A DNA stretch of 64,000 bases from Verrucomicrobiota bacterium (GCA_023386835.1 JAEWIY010000152.1:19014-83013), one strand, 5' to 3'; positions 16,753 to 24,697 are shown, counted from the first letter of the stretch. The notes: generated from the sequence alone by a model not told the origin. Translations and numbers: made by a program.

Positions 16753-16941
16753 TCTTTCAGACCCGAAGGGTCCGTGCCGATCGGGCCCCATCCTAGACCT
16801 CGCACGGACAGGGGGCTCGATCGTCATGGACGGCGAAGCCGTCCTTGCGTCAGTTCTTTCCAGAGGCTTCATTCCGAAACCTCCATCGTCCCACGCCGAA
16901 GCGTCGTTCGATTTGCTTTCCGTCTTGACGACGGAAGCGGC
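16753..16941 (-). ncRNA. Candidate retron msr-msd noncoding RNA
   Basis: Read on the - strand, the stretch just before the reverse transcriptase holds a run of hairpins: 16936-16930/16924-16918 (TTCCGTC with GACGGAA), 16904-16901/16896-16893 (ACGC-TTCG-GCGT), 16883-16876/16870-16863 (eight pairs, one G-U), 16844-16838/16834-16828 (GGACGGC with GCCGTCC), 16809-16802/16777-16770 (eight pairs, 24-base loop) and 16772-16768/16764-16760. Position immediately 5' of the RT and dense structure are what a retron ncRNA shows. The first three hairpins lie in or across the end of the effector gene. A weak TTCAG/CTGAA pairing of the ends is the only a1/a2 candidate I see, so the limits are uncertain. Confidence 0.45.
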
Positions 16942-18119
16942 TGAACGGGACCGTGGCCGGCACACCAAAATTGGGGGATATACAAGGAGCGATCAAATAA
17001 CGGCGTTTCGTTGCGCCGCCTGCTTCCGATGACAATGTCTAGTCCGCGCCTAGTCAAACGGAACTTAGCCGTCAGGAAACCAGCTGCGACACCAGCGGAA
17101 AGGATCTGCGAAAGATGCGATGAAGAAACGCCGAGCCGGCGTCCTAGACCTGCCTCACAGGTGAGTCCTGCTTTGATCAGTGTCAGTGCAGAGAGAAGCG
17201 TGTCGGGAACTCCATCAGGGTTTCGCCGCTGATTCTCCGCAGGCGTACGATTGTCCAGCAGGTTTGATAGCCAAACGGGGAGGCAACGCCCAGGGAACAG
17301 TGGGCGCCAGTCTCTGTTCGACACGAACAACACGCCAGGAATGTTGTTAGGGACGCTGTGGTAGAACACCAAGCTGGCCATTGTTCCCCCGTAGCCTTTT
17401 CTGCGACCCGGCGGGATCTGCGTCGTGCGTTCGCAGAGAGAAACGATCTTCTCCCATTGAGAACCCCAACGGTGAGAGACGTGCCCGCGTGAGTAGGCGA
17501 AGGGACCGTGAAAATTGACCTTTGAGCTTTTTCGAAAAGTCCGAACGGGATGGTCACTGCCCGGAAGATTTTCTAGAATCTCATGCTCGCCTTCCTCGGA
17601 ACGCATGAGAGCGAATACATGTAAGTGAATTCGTCCGTAGCTCCACCAGCTTCGAATCGAAGCATTTTGAAAGAATCGGCGAGCATAAGAGGAGACCCGG
17701 TCGCCGCTGCCAACGGAATCATCGATAAAAATGATGCTTCTTATCCTGCGCCGCCGCAGCGTCTGAATGGAGGGGTGGTCCAGAAACTTTTGGCGGTTCG
17801 ACCGTTTCAACTGTGCAATTACCGACATGACGAAATCCTCGCTTCCTCTAGCGGTAGCGGTACGATGAGTAATTCTCCCCTCGCGGTTCCATAGGTCGAT
17901 CTGATTAACTGGAAGCCGACGGACGGCATAGAGAGCGCAGGGGTATTTAGCCAAGTCAGTGACGTGATCGAAGAGCCAGCTCGCGTATGTATCGCGAGTG
18001 CAGAATGACAACTGCATCAAGAGCTCTGACGCCGTCGTGCGATCGGCTTCACGGAACTGGCCCAGCCACGCCTGGATCTCAGGCGACTGGTCGATCATGC
18101 GACGGGAGAGGCGCTTCAT
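16869..18119 (-). CDS. Retron effector: phosphoribosyltransferase-like (PRTase-CE) protein with C-terminal winged helix
   Basis: A 416-residue protein. The middle carries SIIFIDDSVGSGDRVSSYA near residue 130, which is the PRPP-loop signature of phosphoribosyltransferase folds (two acids followed by a glycine-rich turn). Residues about 300-370 look like a winged helix (LLSALTLIKAGLTCEAGLGRRLG by pattern, then SSHLSQILSAGVAAGFLTA). This two-part layout matches the accessory protein of type III retrons as I recall the classification. It is co-directional with the RT and lies just upstream of it. ATG 18119 is taken as start; a GTG at 18161 with a GAGAGGA site upstream would add 14 residues. The tail after the winged helix overlaps the hairpins of the candidate ncRNA. 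Confidence 0.7.
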   Translation of the reverse strand: MKRLSRRMIDQSPEIQAWLGQFREADRTTASELLMQLSFCTRDTYASWLFDHVTDLAKYPCALYAVRRLPVNQIDLWNREGRITHRTATARGSEDFVMSVIAQLKRSNRQKFLDHPSIQTLRRRRIRSIIFIDDSVGSGDRVSSYARRFFQNASIRSWWSYGRIHLHVFALMRSEEGEHEILENLPGSDHPVRTFRKSSKVNFHGPFAYSRGHVSHRWGSQWEKIVSLCERTTQIPPGRRKGYGGTMASLVFYHSVPNNIPGVLFVSNRDWRPLFPGRCLPVWLSNLLDNRTPAENQRRNPDGVPDTLLSALTLIKAGLTCEAGLGRRLGVSSSHLSQILSAGVAAGFLTAKFRLTRRGLDIVIGSRRRNETPLFDRSLYIPQFWCAGHGPVQPLPSSRRKANRTTLRRGTMEVSE

Positions 18120-18161
18120 CACATACAGGGATGATCCTCTTCGTGACGAAAGGAGACCCAC

Positions 18162-18474
18162 CGAGCAATAAAATCCTCTCGGTTACCTGCGATCTCGGGT
18201 TGCCGTCCCGTGACATCGCAAGCCGTCAAAGTAGAGTTCCGGCACTCTAGGCGCTGCTAGGGCCGCCGACGGCGAATGGCCTCGGTTTGATCTGTTGCGT
18301 CAGAGCGTCCGCATCTGGCGCATAAAGCACCTGCGTCACAGCAAACCACAGTGGACAGATGTATTTGACGAAATCGGTTTCTTCGCGGTTATCGACGTCT
18401 ACTGAAGTCAGATACTGATCGCCCACCACCAACATCAAGCTCGTCACCCGTCCTGTCCCGAGTTTTAGAACTAT
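18162..18474. other. Divergent intergenic region between retron and TIR-like gene
   Basis: These 313 bases separate the retron effector (- strand) from the TIR-like gene (+ strand) and must contain the promoters of both unless the retron starts further upstream. Apart from the 62-residue frame, I see no gene and no clear -35/-10 pair. The local composition is more A+T-rich than the carbohydrate genes. Confidence 0.5.
18247..18435 (-). CDS. Possible small protein upstream of the retron effector
   Basis: A 62-residue frame on the same strand as the retron, between it and the divergent TIR-like gene. The translation (MLVVGDQYLTSVDVDNREE, followed by an aromatic KYICPLWFAVTQVLY segment) looks more protein-like than a random GC-rich frame. 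A longer version of the frame runs antisense into the divergent gene and is unlikely to be real. No family is recognised. It may be a genuine small retron-linked gene or the remnant of a lost one. Confidence 0.3.
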   Translation of the reverse strand: MLVVGDQYLTSVDVDNREETDFVKYICPLWFAVTQVLYAPDADALTQQIKPRPFAVGGPSSA

Positions 18475-19245
18475 ATGGAAACATGTTTTATTATTCAACC
18501 CTTCGATGGCGGACCTTTCGATAAGCGCTATGAGGAAGTGATTAAGCCAGCAATTCTCGAAGCCGGGCTGGAGCCTTATCGTGTTGATCAAGATCCGTCA
18601 GCGGTTGTGCCCATTGAGGATATTGAAAGAGGCATTCGAGGGGCCGCGCTATGCTTAGCGGAAATATCAATGGATAATCCGAATGTTTGGTTCGAGCTGG
18701 GTTACGCTATAGCTTGTGGCAAGAGCGTTATATTGGTCTGCTCCACCGGACGAGACCGATTTCCCTTCGACATTCAGCACCGCCACGTAATTCGTTGGGC
18801 GAATCAGTCGCGGAGCGATTTTGACGACCTTAAGAAGAAGATCGTCCAACGGGCGAAGGCACTCATGGTCAAAGATTCATCGCTTCTGTCGTTGTCTGTC
18901 GCTACAGAACTCGCTCCAGTGGAGGGTCTTAATCAGCAGGAAATGGCCGTCTTGGTGTCACTTGCTGGCAATCTTGAGACCCCGCACGATCATGTTTCGA
19001 CTCATCTGCTGCGGCGGGACATTGAAGGCTCAGGATTCACGAAAATGGCTGCGATCATCGGGATCAAGAGTCTCACTGCGAAAGGGTTCATCGATTTCAA
19101 TCTATATCAGACTGATAGCGGTGAAGAGTACCAAGCCTATACATTGACCAACAAGGGTTGGAGTTGGATCATGAGCAACCAGAACCGCTTCAAGATGGTC
19201 AAAGCCGATCCTAAATCCAGATTGGATGACGATGTGCCTTTCTGA
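18475..19245 (+). CDS. Deoxyribosyltransferase/TIR-like nucleotide-processing protein with winged-helix C-terminus
   Basis: A 256-residue protein. The N-terminus follows the pattern of the nucleoside 2-deoxyribosyltransferase/TIR-like superfamily: CFIIQPFDGGPFDKRYEEV near residue 4, YRVDQDPSAVVPIEDIERGI near 37-57, AALCLAEISMDNPNVWFELG near 59-78 (with the conserved N-x-N-V-x-x-E-L-G, whose Glu is the usual catalytic residue), and PFDIQHRHVIRW. Residues 145-225 look like a MarR-type winged helix. Proteins of this fold cleave NAD or nucleosides in TIR-type, Thoeris and type II retron systems. It stands divergently beside the retron, so it may be a second effector or an independent defence gene. 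The substrate is not predictable from sequence. Confidence 0.7.
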   Translation: METCFIIQPFDGGPFDKRYEEVIKPAILEAGLEPYRVDQDPSAVVPIEDIERGIRGAALCLAEISMDNPNVWFELGYAIACGKSVILVCSTGRDRFPFDIQHRHVIRWANQSRSDFDDLKKKIVQRAKALMVKDSSLLSLSVATELAPVEGLNQQEMAVLVSLAGNLETPHDHVSTHLLRRDIEGSGFTKMAAIIGIKSLTAKGFIDFNLYQTDSGEEYQAYTLTNKGWSWIMSNQNRFKMVKADPKSRLDDDVPF

Positions 19246-19866
19246 GTTGCAGCGCCTCGTCGGCACGCCCCCATGTTTTGCTATGGCTGGGACAGGTAAT
19301 GGATCCCGGGGTTGCCCTGCCTTGTAGGCTTTTGGCATGACACCCAAGAATCTATTGCCAATGCTGCTCAGATGGAGCGTTGCTCGCAACGCGGCCTTGG
19401 TCAGTGCAGCTCGCGGAGCTGCCTTCGGAGGTAGTAGAAGCAGCTCTGCAGACGTTCGAATCGGCTGCCAGTGCCGCTGAATGGTTGAAGACGCGAGCCG
19501 TCGCCCCTGGAATCGAGGCCACGCCGCTTGAGCACGCTGGCACCTCCACGGGCCAAGCGGAGGTTCTCCGGGTTCTGCAACGGATCGATCATGGGATCCC
19601 GGTGTGAAGCTGTGCCGCGGCTTCTCAGCGAGAACCGCTGGGTCCGCCGACTGGCTGAGGCGACGTCTGCTGGAGCCGCTTCCGCACACGTTCGATTCAA
19701 CCGGGTGAGACGTAGAACTGATCAGGCTTCGTGGTCGCGTGCGAACGCGGGGACAGACGGAGATACAGTGACCATCGGAAACGGAGACATCGTCCTCACG
19801 CACGGGCGCGACATCTGCCCTAGAAACTTCCCCACTCAGGGTCCTCATTTTCCGTATTAGGTAAGG
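19246..19866. other. Decayed region with antitoxin remnant
   Basis: These 621 bases hold one recognisable gene remnant, the ParS/MbcA-like antitoxin end at 19380-19607. No matching RES toxin gene can be reconstructed downstream. A 248-residue - strand frame across this region is Arg/Ser/Pro-rich and reads as a noncoding translation. Confidence 0.5.
19380..19607 (+). pseudogene. Remnant of a ParS/MbcA-type (DUF2384) antitoxin
   Basis: The last 60 residues follow the DUF2384 pattern: ALQTFESAASAAEWLKT, a proline-glycine turn, TPLEHAGTSTGQAEV and a closing RIDHGIPV. In intact antitoxins this domain caps a RES-family toxin encoded directly downstream. Here the N-terminal Xre-like half is missing, the 75-residue frame starts from an unlikely codon, and the following 250 bases give no RES toxin. 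I therefore read it as a decayed gene. The match is by pattern memory only. Confidence 0.5.
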
Positions 19867-20349
19867 GTGGACACCACTCTCTCAAAAACTGAGCCGCCGC
19901 AGAGTTCAGAAACCGTCAGAGCTCTCTCACCGCGCAAACTGCGCGCGACCGTCTTGAGCCGCCTGCACGTCCGTGGCACGTGGGAACGGCTGATTCGGCG
20001 CCACCGTCTGCAGCCTTTCGACCGGCAGTCACTCCTTGATGAGCTGCTCTACGAGGCGTGCCGACTAGGTCGCAGTAGTAGCCTTCAGTTCTTCCTCGCG
20101 CAGGGCGCCAACCCGAACGCCGAGGTTCCGGACCGAGAGTACCCCACGCCGTTTTTTGCCGCCATTCGCCACGCTGATCCGCGGGACGTCGCGCAGCTCA
20201 TTGAGCATGGAGCCGCAGCTGTGCCATTCCACACGTCCGCGCTCGGATTAGCTGTCTGGAGCGCCGATCCATGGGAGCGCCGATCCATGGGGTCAGGCCG
20301 CTGTTTGTTGATCCTGCGATCCCGGGTGCTTAACGCCTCTGGTGCTTGA
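19867..20349 (+). pseudogene. Ankyrin-repeat-like protein, probably truncated
   Basis: A 160-residue frame starting at a GTG. The middle shows ankyrin-like units: LLYEACRLGRSSSLQFFLAQ, a G-A-N-P-N turn, then PTPFFAAIRHADPRDVAQLI and EHGAAAVPF. The last 30 residues depart from the repeat pattern directly at a perfect 16-base tandem duplication (20259-20274 and 20275-20290), which shifts the frame. Removing one copy does not restore a long frame, so further damage must exist. It may once have been an immunity or antitoxin-like protein of the neighbouring decayed unit. Confidence 0.45.
20259..20290. repeat. 16-bp perfect tandem duplication
   Basis: The unit GAGCGCCGATCCATGG occurs twice head to tail. 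As 16 is not a multiple of three, it shifts the reading frame of the ankyrin-like gene it lies in. It looks like a recent slippage or duplication event. Confidence 0.85.
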
Positions 20350-20660
20350 TGGGTGCGGCGTGTCCATGCCGGACACCGCCGTTCATCGCGCTCAGTGGCC
20401 GTAGGCAGGTGGACAGAAGCGCGGTTTGGCTTCCCGACGGCGCAGTTGGTGGGGCTGCTTGACCACCACCCAGCCGCCCAGCGTCGGACTGACGCCTGAC
20501 GCCAGATCGCGCGGCAGCTCGTGAGGCTAAGGTCGGCCCCGCCAGCTATGCCGTTGCCGCCGAATGTAACGTTTTCCGCCAACTGTTTCATCCGGGTTTT
20601 GCCGGTGGTGGTGCCGATTCATCCGCCGGCGGCAGCGGTCGCAAGGCCCGCAGACGGAGA
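20350..20660. other. Noncoding or decayed stretch
   Basis: There is no supportable gene in these 311 bases between the broken ankyrin gene and the end of hipA. Several short frames with Pro/Arg-rich translations overlap each other, and none continues the ankyrin repeats cleanly. Confidence 0.5.
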
Positions 20661-21896
20661 TCAATTTGGTTTGAGCGAGGCGACACCTTCGGCCCACGCG
20701 ACCTGCATTCGCGCCGCCAATTCGGTGGCATCTGGGTCCAGATCGAGAAGCGATGTCAGTTCAGCTGATGTGTCCGCGACTGCGTCCCGAACCTCGGCGA
20801 TGATCTGCCGCGCGGCGGTGGGTGTGAGCTGGCAGCGACGCATGCCGAAGCGCTCGATGCGCTTCACATCGGGCCACCGTTTAGTGCCATCGAGCGTCAG
20901 CGCCATCGCGTCGTTTGGCAGGTAAGCCGTTGTCGTAATGATGTCGAAAGTCGGCGCGAGCGTTACGTTTCGCGTCGGGTCCTGGTACACGACACCAAAG
21001 TTCTTGCGATGGGCGTCGCCGTTGCGGACAGCGATGGAAAGGACAAAGAGGCGGAAGAGTTTTGCCATCTCGGCAGCGCTCCCGTGAGGGCCACGCACCA
21101 CACTGTTCAACGTGCCAGCGAGCTGTTCATACGAACCTTCGTACTTCTCACGCGAGAGCCGGCCATCGAGCGCGCACCCGTCCTCGAATCCGCAGTAGGT
21201 GCCATCTTCCCGCCGGTCGAATCGCTCAACGACGAGCACCTTTCCGTCGGCCGACAGATCGGCGTTGACCACCTCAAGTCCTGCACGCCGCGCCGCCTTC
21301 AGGCACAAGAATTCGTTCGCCGCCAACCCCGGGTACCGCACGGGGTCAAAGGACTTCACGATGTGGGTTGTCCCCGTCGCAGTCAGCCGATGGTCGGACA
21401 TGATCGGGCTCAAATTTTCGGAACGCAGGCTGCCGTCATCCCGCACCAAGATCTTTGGTTGGACCCCCGCCACGCCGGAGTATTGCGCATATCGCCGCAG
21501 CAACTCGGTGAACAGTTCGCCAGTGCCCCGAGCGTGTAACAGTTCACGTAGGTTTTGGGGCGGTACACCTTCGAGTTGTTCGGCGGTTTCCGCGCAACGA
21601 ATGCGGCCGATCAAGGAACGACCGACGACTTGGAACAGCGCCAAATCGTCGAACACCGGTAGCGCTTTCGCGAACATGTTGGTCAACGCCTCGCGGAGCG
21701 CGCCCTCCGGAAGCGACATGTCGAAGACCGGATGCAAGGCCGCCGTACGTTCAGTAAAGTACGGCTCCGTGCTCACCGGCATCAGGAGGGACACGGCCTG
21801 CGACTTATCCGCTACGTCGGAGTAGACGAAGCGATTGAGCGGTTCTTCGCGGTCGAGCGTGCCCACCAACTGATGATTGATGAAGATGCTAGGCAT
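20661..21896 (-). CDS. hipA: HipA-family serine/threonine kinase toxin
   Basis: A 411-residue HipA-like kinase. Visible: an N-terminal HipA_N-type barrel, GVAGVQPKILV near residue 143 (glycine-rich loop region), THIVKSFDP near 178 (ATP-site lysine), NEFLCLKAARRAGLEV near 195, LVVERFDRR near 223, and the catalytic NGDAHRKNFGVVY near 293, followed by LAPTFDIITT with the metal-binding Asp. HipA kinases phosphorylate glutamyl-tRNA synthetase or similar targets and stop growth. The ATG at 21896 overlaps the hipB stop by eight bases; a GTG at 21902 would add two residues. HipB directly upstream is its antitoxin and repressor. Confidence 0.9.
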   Translation of the reverse strand: MPSIFINHQLVGTLDREEPLNRFVYSDVADKSQAVSLLMPVSTEPYFTERTAALHPVFDMSLPEGALREALTNMFAKALPVFDDLALFQVVGRSLIGRIRCAETAEQLEGVPPQNLRELLHARGTGELFTELLRRYAQYSGVAGVQPKILVRDDGSLRSENLSPIMSDHRLTATGTTHIVKSFDPVRYPGLAANEFLCLKAARRAGLEVVNADLSADGKVLVVERFDRREDGTYCGFEDGCALDGRLSREKYEGSYEQLAGTLNSVVRGPHGSAAEMAKLFRLFVLSIAVRNGDAHRKNFGVVYQDPTRNVTLAPTFDIITTTAYLPNDAMALTLDGTKRWPDVKRIERFGMRRCQLTPTAARQIIAEVRDAVADTSAELTSLLDLDPDATELAARMQVAWAEGVASLKPN

Positions 21897-22218
21897 GGTC
21901 ACCCGGCGGCAGCTTCGCTAGGATGTCGCTGGTCTGCTTCGCCGCCTCTCGCCGCTCCCGCCGGTTCTTCTCGTACGTTTCGTGCAGCGTCAGGGGCCGC
22001 CGTTCGCGGATGACCAACTCAAGTCCGAGCCGGTCGCATACGTTCACCAGTTTCCGCACGCCGAGCTCTTCGAGAACACCGTTCTCCAATCGAGAAATGG
22101 TCGCACGGCTCATCCCCATGGCCTTCGCCAACGCCGCCTGAGTGAAGCCGGCTTTGCGTCGAGCTTCGCGTATCAATTCCCCCACAGCGACCCAGTCCAT
22201 GTATCGTATGTGATACAT
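21889..22218 (-). CDS. hipB: HipB-family XRE antitoxin/repressor
   Basis: A 109-residue protein with an XRE helix-turn-helix at residues 10-65 (ELIREARRKAGFTQAALAKA, then MGMSRATISRLENG) and a charged C-terminal tail that reaches into HipA in known complexes. ATG 22218 is preferred because AGGA lies eight bases upstream; the internal ATG at 22200 has no such site. The proximal palindromic operator covers the first codons, so HipB binding would block both transcription start and translation initiation regions. The overlap with hipA implies coupled translation. Confidence 0.85.
   Translation of the reverse strand: MYHIRYMDWVAVGELIREARRKAGFTQAALAKAMGMSRATISRLENGVLEELGVRKLVNVCDRLGLELVIRERRPLTLHETYEKNRRERREAAKQTSDILAKLPPGDHA
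22199..22218. promoter_or_regulatory. hipBA operator, proximal site
   Basis: A perfect inverted repeat, ATGTATC at 22199-22205 and GATACAT at 22212-22218 with a six-base spacer (GTATGT), overlapping the hipB start codon. E. coli HipB binds TATCC-N8-GGATA operators, and the TATC...GATA core here is similar in style. Confidence 0.65.
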
Positions 22219-22249
22219 TTTCGCGATCCTGGCAAGATATTGCCGGAAA

Positions 22250-22269
22250 ATGTATCGTATAGGATGCGT
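22250..22269. promoter_or_regulatory. hipBA operator, distal site
   Basis: ATGTATC at 22250-22256 repeats the left arm of the proximal operator exactly, is followed by GTATAG, and the right arm GATGCGT keeps five of seven bases. Centre-to-centre spacing to the proximal site is 51 bases, about five helical turns, which favours cooperative binding on one DNA face. Confidence 0.55.
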
Positions 22270-22908
22270 CGCTGGTCACTCGCTTCGGCTTATTTCAGCA
22301 AAAAACGGATGGCTCGCCAGAGAAGCCAATGGGCCGCAGTAAGGCAACATATCGCGACGAGCGAGCCATGCTTGGCAGCGCCTAACCTCAGGGATGGCCC
22401 CGCCTGAGGAGACGAAATTTGTCTATCGGTCTCTGGCCGGTGGAGGCTACTGCCTCGGGAGCGGCTGGAAGATTCTGTTTTCGAAACGTCCTAGTCGCGT
22501 AGTGCCTTCTTGGTTACGCCGGACGATAAGGACGGGATTCGCTGGATCCGCGGAATACCAGGGGCCGCCCGTTGCCTCGATGGCCCTGCGCGTGCGCTCG
22601 CGGCCTTCATTCGTCTGCGACGAAGCGAGTGCGGCGTCTACCAGTCCGGACAATGGGCGAGCCATGGGAAGAAACGCAGGGGCGCCGGCGCCGGCGTCGA
22701 TCGGGTTTGGTGAGAGCTGCCACGCTGGAGCGACGGCCTCGGCCGGCACCGGGTCGCGTGCCATGCTCACCCGGGCCGGCTCACTCACGGAGGCCGGTGG
22801 CTCAGTTGCCTCATCTTCTTCCACCAGGCGCTCGGCCGAATGGTTGGCGCGTGCGAGGCAATGAAACGACTTGCCAACGCATCGGCTTAAGAAATGGGAG
22901 TTGCTCCC
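22270..22908. other. Boundary region between accessory DNA and the sugar locus
   Basis: These 639 bases hold one doubtful - strand gene (22447-22824) and a CCTCAGG/CCTGAGG inverted repeat at 22386-22392/22403-22409 that could be its terminator. I see no attachment-site repeat of the tRNA-Glu end here. Confidence 0.5.
22447..22824 (-). CDS. Hypothetical protein, weakly supported
   Basis: A 125-residue frame with a GTG start. The first half is Ala/Pro-rich and may be a linker or spurious; the last 45 residues (ATGGPWYSADPANPVLIV, then RRNQEG and RFENRIFQPLP) read like real protein. A possible terminator hairpin follows at 22386-22409. An overlapping + strand frame of similar length looks less protein-like. 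No family is recognised. Confidence 0.3.
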   Translation of the reverse strand: MEEDEATEPPASVSEPARVSMARDPVPAEAVAPAWQLSPNPIDAGAGAPAFLPMARPLSGLVDAALASSQTNEGRERTRRAIEATGGPWYSADPANPVLIVRRNQEGTTRLGRFENRIFQPLPRQ

Positions 22909-23934
22909 ATGAAGCTTAAGTTCGCGGTGATTGGGACCGGGTTCTGGTCAAATTTTCAAATCCCCGGTTGGTTCGAGGCTGGCGAGGTGGAACTCGTGGC
23001 CGTCTACAACCGCACGCGCGCAAAAGCGGAAGCCTTTAGCTCGAAGTTCGGTGGACGCGTTTATGATCGGGTCGAGCAACTTCTCGAGTTTGAAGACTTG
23101 GACTTCGTCGACATCATCACGGACGTCGATACCCACCGCGCGTTCGCGGAGCAGGCGCTCCGGCTGGGGCGACACGTCGTTTGTCAGAAGCCGCTGGCGC
23201 CGTCCTTGGCGGAAGCGACCCATATGGTGGATTTCGCGCAGCGGTCGGGAGCGCAGCTTTTCGTCAACGAGAACTTTCGCTGGCAGGCGCCGATCCGTCG
23301 TGTGAAGGCGCTCTTGCTGGACGGCGCGATCGGCCGAGTTTTCAGATCGAGAGTCTCTTTTTGCTCCGCGTTTCCGGTCTTCGACAATCAGCCCTTCCTC
23401 GCCGAGTTGGAGCGATTCATCCTGACGGACATCGGATCGCACGTGCTCGACATCTGTCGCTTCCTGTTTGGCGAAGTCGATTCCCTCTATTGCCGCACGG
23501 CGCGCGTGAACCCAGGCATTCGGGGAGAAGATGTTGCCAGTGTCCTCATGCACCTGCGCGATGGGGTGCATTGCTTCGCCGAAATGTCCTACGCCAGCCG
23601 GCTGGAGCGCGAAGTTTTTCCGCAGACGCTGCTGCTCATTGAGGGCTCCGAGGGTTCGATTCGTCTGGGACCGGATTTCGCCATCTCGGTGACGACACGC
23701 GCGGGCACGGTCTCGGAAACCGTGCGACCGAAGCTGTATGAGTGGGGCGATCCGGCTTATGCTGTGGTGCACTCCAGTATCGTCGATGCACAGCGCGACC
23801 TCCTGGCGGGTTTACGCGGAGGGCGTGCGGAAACAACGGGAGCGGACAACCTCGAAACAGCGCGACTGGTGTGGGCGAGTTATGCGAGTGCCGAGCGCAA
23901 CGCGTTGATTCATGTGCCGAGTTTCCATGGTTGA
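22909..23934 (+). CDS. apsD: Gfo/Idh/MocA-family dehydrogenase, probable D-apiose dehydrogenase (ApsD)
   Basis: A 341-residue NAD(P)-dependent oxidoreductase. The N-terminal Rossmann fold starts KFAVIGTGFWSNFQIPGW, with VYNRTRAKAEAFSSKFGG near residue 36 and the conserved catalytic-lysine block, here QKPLAPSLAEA near 93 (usually EKP). The C-terminal Gfo/Idh domain follows. ApsD enzymes of this family oxidise D-apiose to D-apionolactone. The assignment to apiose rests on the neighbours, since ApnL, ApnO, OiaK and OiaX, the next steps of that pathway, are encoded just downstream. The ATG at 22909 is chosen over 22894 because GGGAG lies nine bases before it. Confidence 0.7.
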   Translation: MKLKFAVIGTGFWSNFQIPGWFEAGEVELVAVYNRTRAKAEAFSSKFGGRVYDRVEQLLEFEDLDFVDIITDVDTHRAFAEQALRLGRHVVCQKPLAPSLAEATHMVDFAQRSGAQLFVNENFRWQAPIRRVKALLLDGAIGRVFRSRVSFCSAFPVFDNQPFLAELERFILTDIGSHVLDICRFLFGEVDSLYCRTARVNPGIRGEDVASVLMHLRDGVHCFAEMSYASRLEREVFPQTLLLIEGSEGSIRLGPDFAISVTTRAGTVSETVRPKLYEWGDPAYAVVHSSIVDAQRDLLAGLRGGRAETTGADNLETARLVWASYASAERNALIHVPSFHG

Positions 23935-24048
23935 ATCTGGTATCGGCCCGGCGCCTCGGGACTGATCGCCCACCGCGGCGGCGCGCGGCCTCTGTAGGTG
24001 GGCTACTCGCGCCGCGAGCCGCGGAGGTGTGGGTCTCTGCGTTTTGTG

Positions 24049-24678
24049 CTACGCGTTGATGAGCCGGTTGAGATTGCCGTGAAACGTGAAGTCGCGCGAT
24101 GTCACGACGGAGAGGATTTCGCACGGGCGGCCGCCGAGGGGTTCGACGCGGTGACGTATGCCGGAATCGAAGTAAATTGAATCACCGCTCTTCATGTCGT
24201 AGGCGCGGTCCCCAATGATCATGCGGCACCGGCCCTTAAGGACGTGGATGAATTCTTCGCCTTCATGGGACTGGAGCGGTGCCTGCGGGCGGGCCGAATC
24301 GACGTCGACCACAAACGGCTCCATAATGCGGCCCTTGATGCCGGCGGCGAGCAAGCGGATCGACACTCCATCGGGACCGCGGAGCTGAGCCCGCTCGCCC
24401 GCGCCCGCGACCGTGAGCTGGACGCGCGCACTTGAAGCCTCCGAATCGAAGAAGCTCGCGATCGACACGCCGAACACCTCCGCGAACTTGGCCAGGTTCG
24501 CGACGCTGACCGGCATCTTCAGGTTTTCGACACGTGACAGGTAGGACTCGGAGAAACCGGTTTTTTCACTCAATTCGCGTAGCGTGATGTCTTGATCCTG
24601 ACGTAGCTGAGCCAGCCGGCGGGCGATCTTCTTCTCCGGGGCGGACAGGGCGACGCCCTCTTCAGAGGATTGAGTCAT
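24049..24678 (-). CDS. XRE-cupin transcriptional regulator
   Basis: A 209-residue regulator. Residues 15-70 are an XRE helix-turn-helix (IARRLAQLRQDQDITLRELS, then TGFSESYLSRVEN), and residues 130-205 are a cupin (SHEGEEFIHVLKGR, then SGDSIYFDSGIRHRVEP) that should bind a small ligand, possibly an apiose-pathway intermediate. It is divergent from the RuBisCO-like gene, so it probably controls that operon and itself from the 228-base gap, where an inverted repeat lies 20-38 bases upstream of its start. Confidence 0.85.
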   Translation of the reverse strand: MTQSSEEGVALSAPEKKIARRLAQLRQDQDITLRELSEKTGFSESYLSRVENLKMPVSVANLAKFAEVFGVSIASFFDSEASSARVQLTVAGAGERAQLRGPDGVSIRLLAAGIKGRIMEPFVVDVDSARPQAPLQSHEGEEFIHVLKGRCRMIIGDRAYDMKSGDSIYFDSGIRHRVEPLGGRPCEILSVVTSRDFTFHGNLNRLINA

Positions 24679-24697
24679 GTTGCAGAATAGGAAACTT

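Noticed and set aside
19102..19848. A 248-residue - strand frame after the TIR-like gene
   Set aside because: Composition is Ser/Arg/Pro-rich, it overlaps the end of the TIR-like gene, and the + strand keeps a recognisable antitoxin remnant.
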